DNA from: Tyzzerella sp. UBA1042
GTDB lineage: Bacteria > Bacillota > Clostridia > Lachnospirales > Anaerotignaceae
Length of the DNA stretch: 6,060 nucleotides
Direction: 5' to 3'
Assembly: GCA_002316675.1 (NCBI GenBank)
Contig: DCDZ01000048.1
Coordinates: 24,486-30,545, forward strand
Translations under genes and position numbers: made by a program
Part shown: positions 5,354 through 6,060 of the stretch, piece after piece
Layout of the letters: each line of letters opens with the position of its first letter
Position numbering within the stretch: position 1 is the stretch's first letter
Notes under the pieces: generated by a model
Databases searched by the model: none
What the model was told of the DNA's origin: nothing
Seen by the model: the letters and a program-made list of their open reading frames with translations, nothing else

Positions 5354-5560
5354 ATGAGTGGATTTGGTTTTGGTAGTGATAGTTCTTGTTTGTGGATTTT
5401 AATTTTGTTGTGCTGCTGCGGTGGCGGTATTGGCGGAAGCAGCTGCGGCACCGGCTGCGGTAGTGACAGCGGCTCTTCTTGGCTGTGGATTTTGATCCTT
5501 CTTTTCTGCTGCGGCGGCAATAGCTGCGGAACACAGCTCGGCAGTGGCTGCGGCTGCTAA
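5354..5560 (+). CDS. Small Cys/Gly-rich tandem-repeat protein ('chorion class high-cysteine' type)
   Basis: This 68-aa protein has 11 cysteines and 18 glycines. It is an internal duplication: GSDS at 7-10 and 36-39, each followed by an aromatic-hydrophobic block (LWILILLCCCGGG at 13-25, LWILILLFCCGG at 44-55), then SCG (30-32, 57-59) and a GCG-type ending (34-36, 65-67). The composition resembles short clostridial proteins labelled 'chorion class high-cysteine HCB protein 13', an automatic name by resemblance to insect eggshell proteins; their function is unknown. The hydrophobic blocks are too short for ordinary transmembrane helices, and there is no classical signal peptide. A role as a cross-linked spore-surface or membrane-associated protein is inference; a modified peptide is an alternative. 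The start is secure: AAGGAGGT lies 8 bases before ATG 5354. Confidence 0.85.
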   Translation: MSGFGFGSDSSCLWILILLCCCGGGIGGSSCGTGCGSDSGSSWLWILILLFCCGGNSCGTQLGSGCGC

Positions 5561-5723
5561 TGTAAGCGTGCAGTAATCTGCCCTCATTCTTTCGGAGGGC
5601 GAACCAAGTTGTTTTCCTACGGGCGGAATAGATGGTAAACCGTACATTGTTCCGCTGTAGTATGGAAAAGGGCTTTTTAAAAGGATTCTTTTTCAGACAG
5701 GTGCAGGCGGCTTTTGCACCTTC
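5561..5723 (+). other. Structured region downstream of the Cys-rich gene, possible 3'UTR or small RNA
   Basis: No gene is visible. Hairpins in order: GCCCTC/GAGGGC (5580-5585 with 5595-5600). Next, a long bulged stem in which TTTTCC (5612-5617) can pair with GGAAAA (5664-5669), and CTAC plus GCGGAA (5617-5628) with TTCCGC plus GTAG (5650-5660). Last, AGGTGCA/TGCACCT (5699-5705 with 5715-5721). A strong terminator follows directly. The layout fits a long structured 3'UTR of the Cys-rich transcript or an independent RNA; no known RNA family was recognised and no clear promoter found. Confidence 0.45.
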
Positions 5724-5760
5724 GGGCTTTCCCGGTTTTTGGGGAAGCCTTTCTTTTTTT
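5724..5760 (+). terminator. Strong rho-independent terminator
   Basis: GGCTTTCCC (5725-5733) pairs with GGGGAAGCC (5741-5749) over 9 bp, with one wobble and a 7-nt loop, followed by TTTCTTTTTTT (5750-5760). It is the first good terminator after the Cys-rich gene, about 165 bp beyond its stop codon. Confidence 0.9.
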
Positions 5761-5923
5761 GCGGACGAAAGACAAGGCACAGTAGGCAGTATTCCTTTAC
5801 AATAGAAATGAAGAAAACGCTGATTTACATTGTGTGTGCATTCAAGTAGACAAAAATTTGGATGCACCGTGTGCTTATTATGCAATCAGTGCTTTTTAGA
5901 AATTTGTATTGCAGAAGGGAGCT
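5761..5923 (+). other. Intergenic leader before the last gene
   Basis: No convincing gene lies here. GTGCATTC (5836-5843) and GGATGCAC (5860-5867) form an 8-bp inverted repeat with one wobble around 16 nt. TTGGAT (5858-5863) and TGCAAT (5881-5886), 17 bp apart, are a weak promoter candidate for the next gene, and the right arm of the repeat overlaps the -35. Confidence 0.35.
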
Positions 5924-6060
5924 ATGATTGTTTTGGAGCTGAATTTAAAGAAGGACCAACGCTGTAGGATATTGATTGAAGAGTGTAAGCTTTATTTTTT
6001 GGAGCGTGCTTATAATTTGGAGAATCAATTTTATAGTGCATTTTATGTGCAGTGTGCGGG
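5924..6060 (+). CDS. Hypothetical protein, N-terminal 45 residues (runs off the right edge)
   Basis: An open frame starts at ATG 5924 and continues without a stop to the window end. The ribosome binding site AGAAGGGAG ends two bases before the ATG, a little close, but the next in-frame starts are the TTGs at 5933 and 5972, and the frame is closed upstream by TAG at 5897-5899. The visible part (MIVLELNLKKDQRCRILIEE...) has a beta-strand-like start, then a charged helix and an aromatic-rich stretch, with three cysteines. No family is recognisable from 45 residues. Its reading frame lies after the 5760 terminator, so it probably has its own promoter. Confidence 0.7.
   Translation, partial: MIVLELNLKKDQRCRILIEECKLYFLERAYNLENQFYSAFYVQCA

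Noticed and set aside
5561..5760. Known RNA families (SRP RNA, RNase P RNA, tmRNA, 6S RNA)
   Set aside because: None of the conserved sequence cores of SRP, RNase P or tmRNA was seen, and the fold sketched by hand does not match the long rod with central bulge of 6S RNA.
5808..5849. 13-codon peptide MKKTLIYIVCAFK before the last gene
   Set aside because: There is no ribosome binding site and no attenuator arrangement around it; an ORF this short is expected by chance.
5349..5885. 178-codon open frame on the - strand
   Set aside because: It is antisense to the Cys-rich gene and crosses the strong terminator and other hairpins. Its low-complexity Arg/Ser/Cys composition is the mirror of the Gly/Cys codons.

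Overview
The window looks like chromosome from a low-to-moderate GC, strictly anaerobic, spore-forming member of the Clostridia, perhaps a Lachnospirales/Anaerotignum-type organism. The evidence is strong AGGAGG-type ribosome binding sites, an oxygen-sensitive class III ribonucleotide reductase, a YlmC/YmxH sporulation-family protein, and a small Cys/Gly-rich protein of a type seen in clostridia. The genus is inference only.

Layout. (1) Positions 1-679 hold the 3' part of a sensor histidine kinase (+), followed by a strong hairpin. (2) Positions 680-955 are a structured non-coding stretch between convergent genes, with several hairpins, a 10-bp word repeated exactly 100 bp apart, and a terminator at the nrdG end. 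(3) nrdD and nrdG form a tight two-gene operon on the - strand (3820 down to 956): anaerobic ribonucleoside-triphosphate reductase and its radical-SAM activase. (4) A 228-bp divergent intergenic region carries a good sigma-A promoter for nrdD overlapped by a tandem pair of NrdR boxes. (5) On the + strand, a YlmC/YmxH gene is followed by nrdR, which has its own near-consensus promoter and ends at a clear terminator. (6) An unrecognised 90-aa protein comes next. (7) A 68-aa protein built from two Cys/Gly-rich, hydrophobic repeats follows. Its Shine-Dalgarno sequence lies in a perfect 10-bp inverted repeat. (8) About 360 bp without a convincing gene contain four hairpins, the last a strong terminator. 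(9) The start of an unrecognised gene runs off the right edge.

The best-supported unit is the nrdDG / nrdR circuit. NrdR senses nucleotides through its ATP-cone and should repress the divergent nrdDG operon by binding boxes that cover the -10 element, so regulator, sites and target sit within about 3.9 kb. The least explained parts are the Cys-rich repeat protein with its possibly self-sequestering leader and long structured 3' region, and the hairpin-rich spacer between the kinase and nrdG. No mobile element, CRISPR array, rRNA or tRNA was seen.
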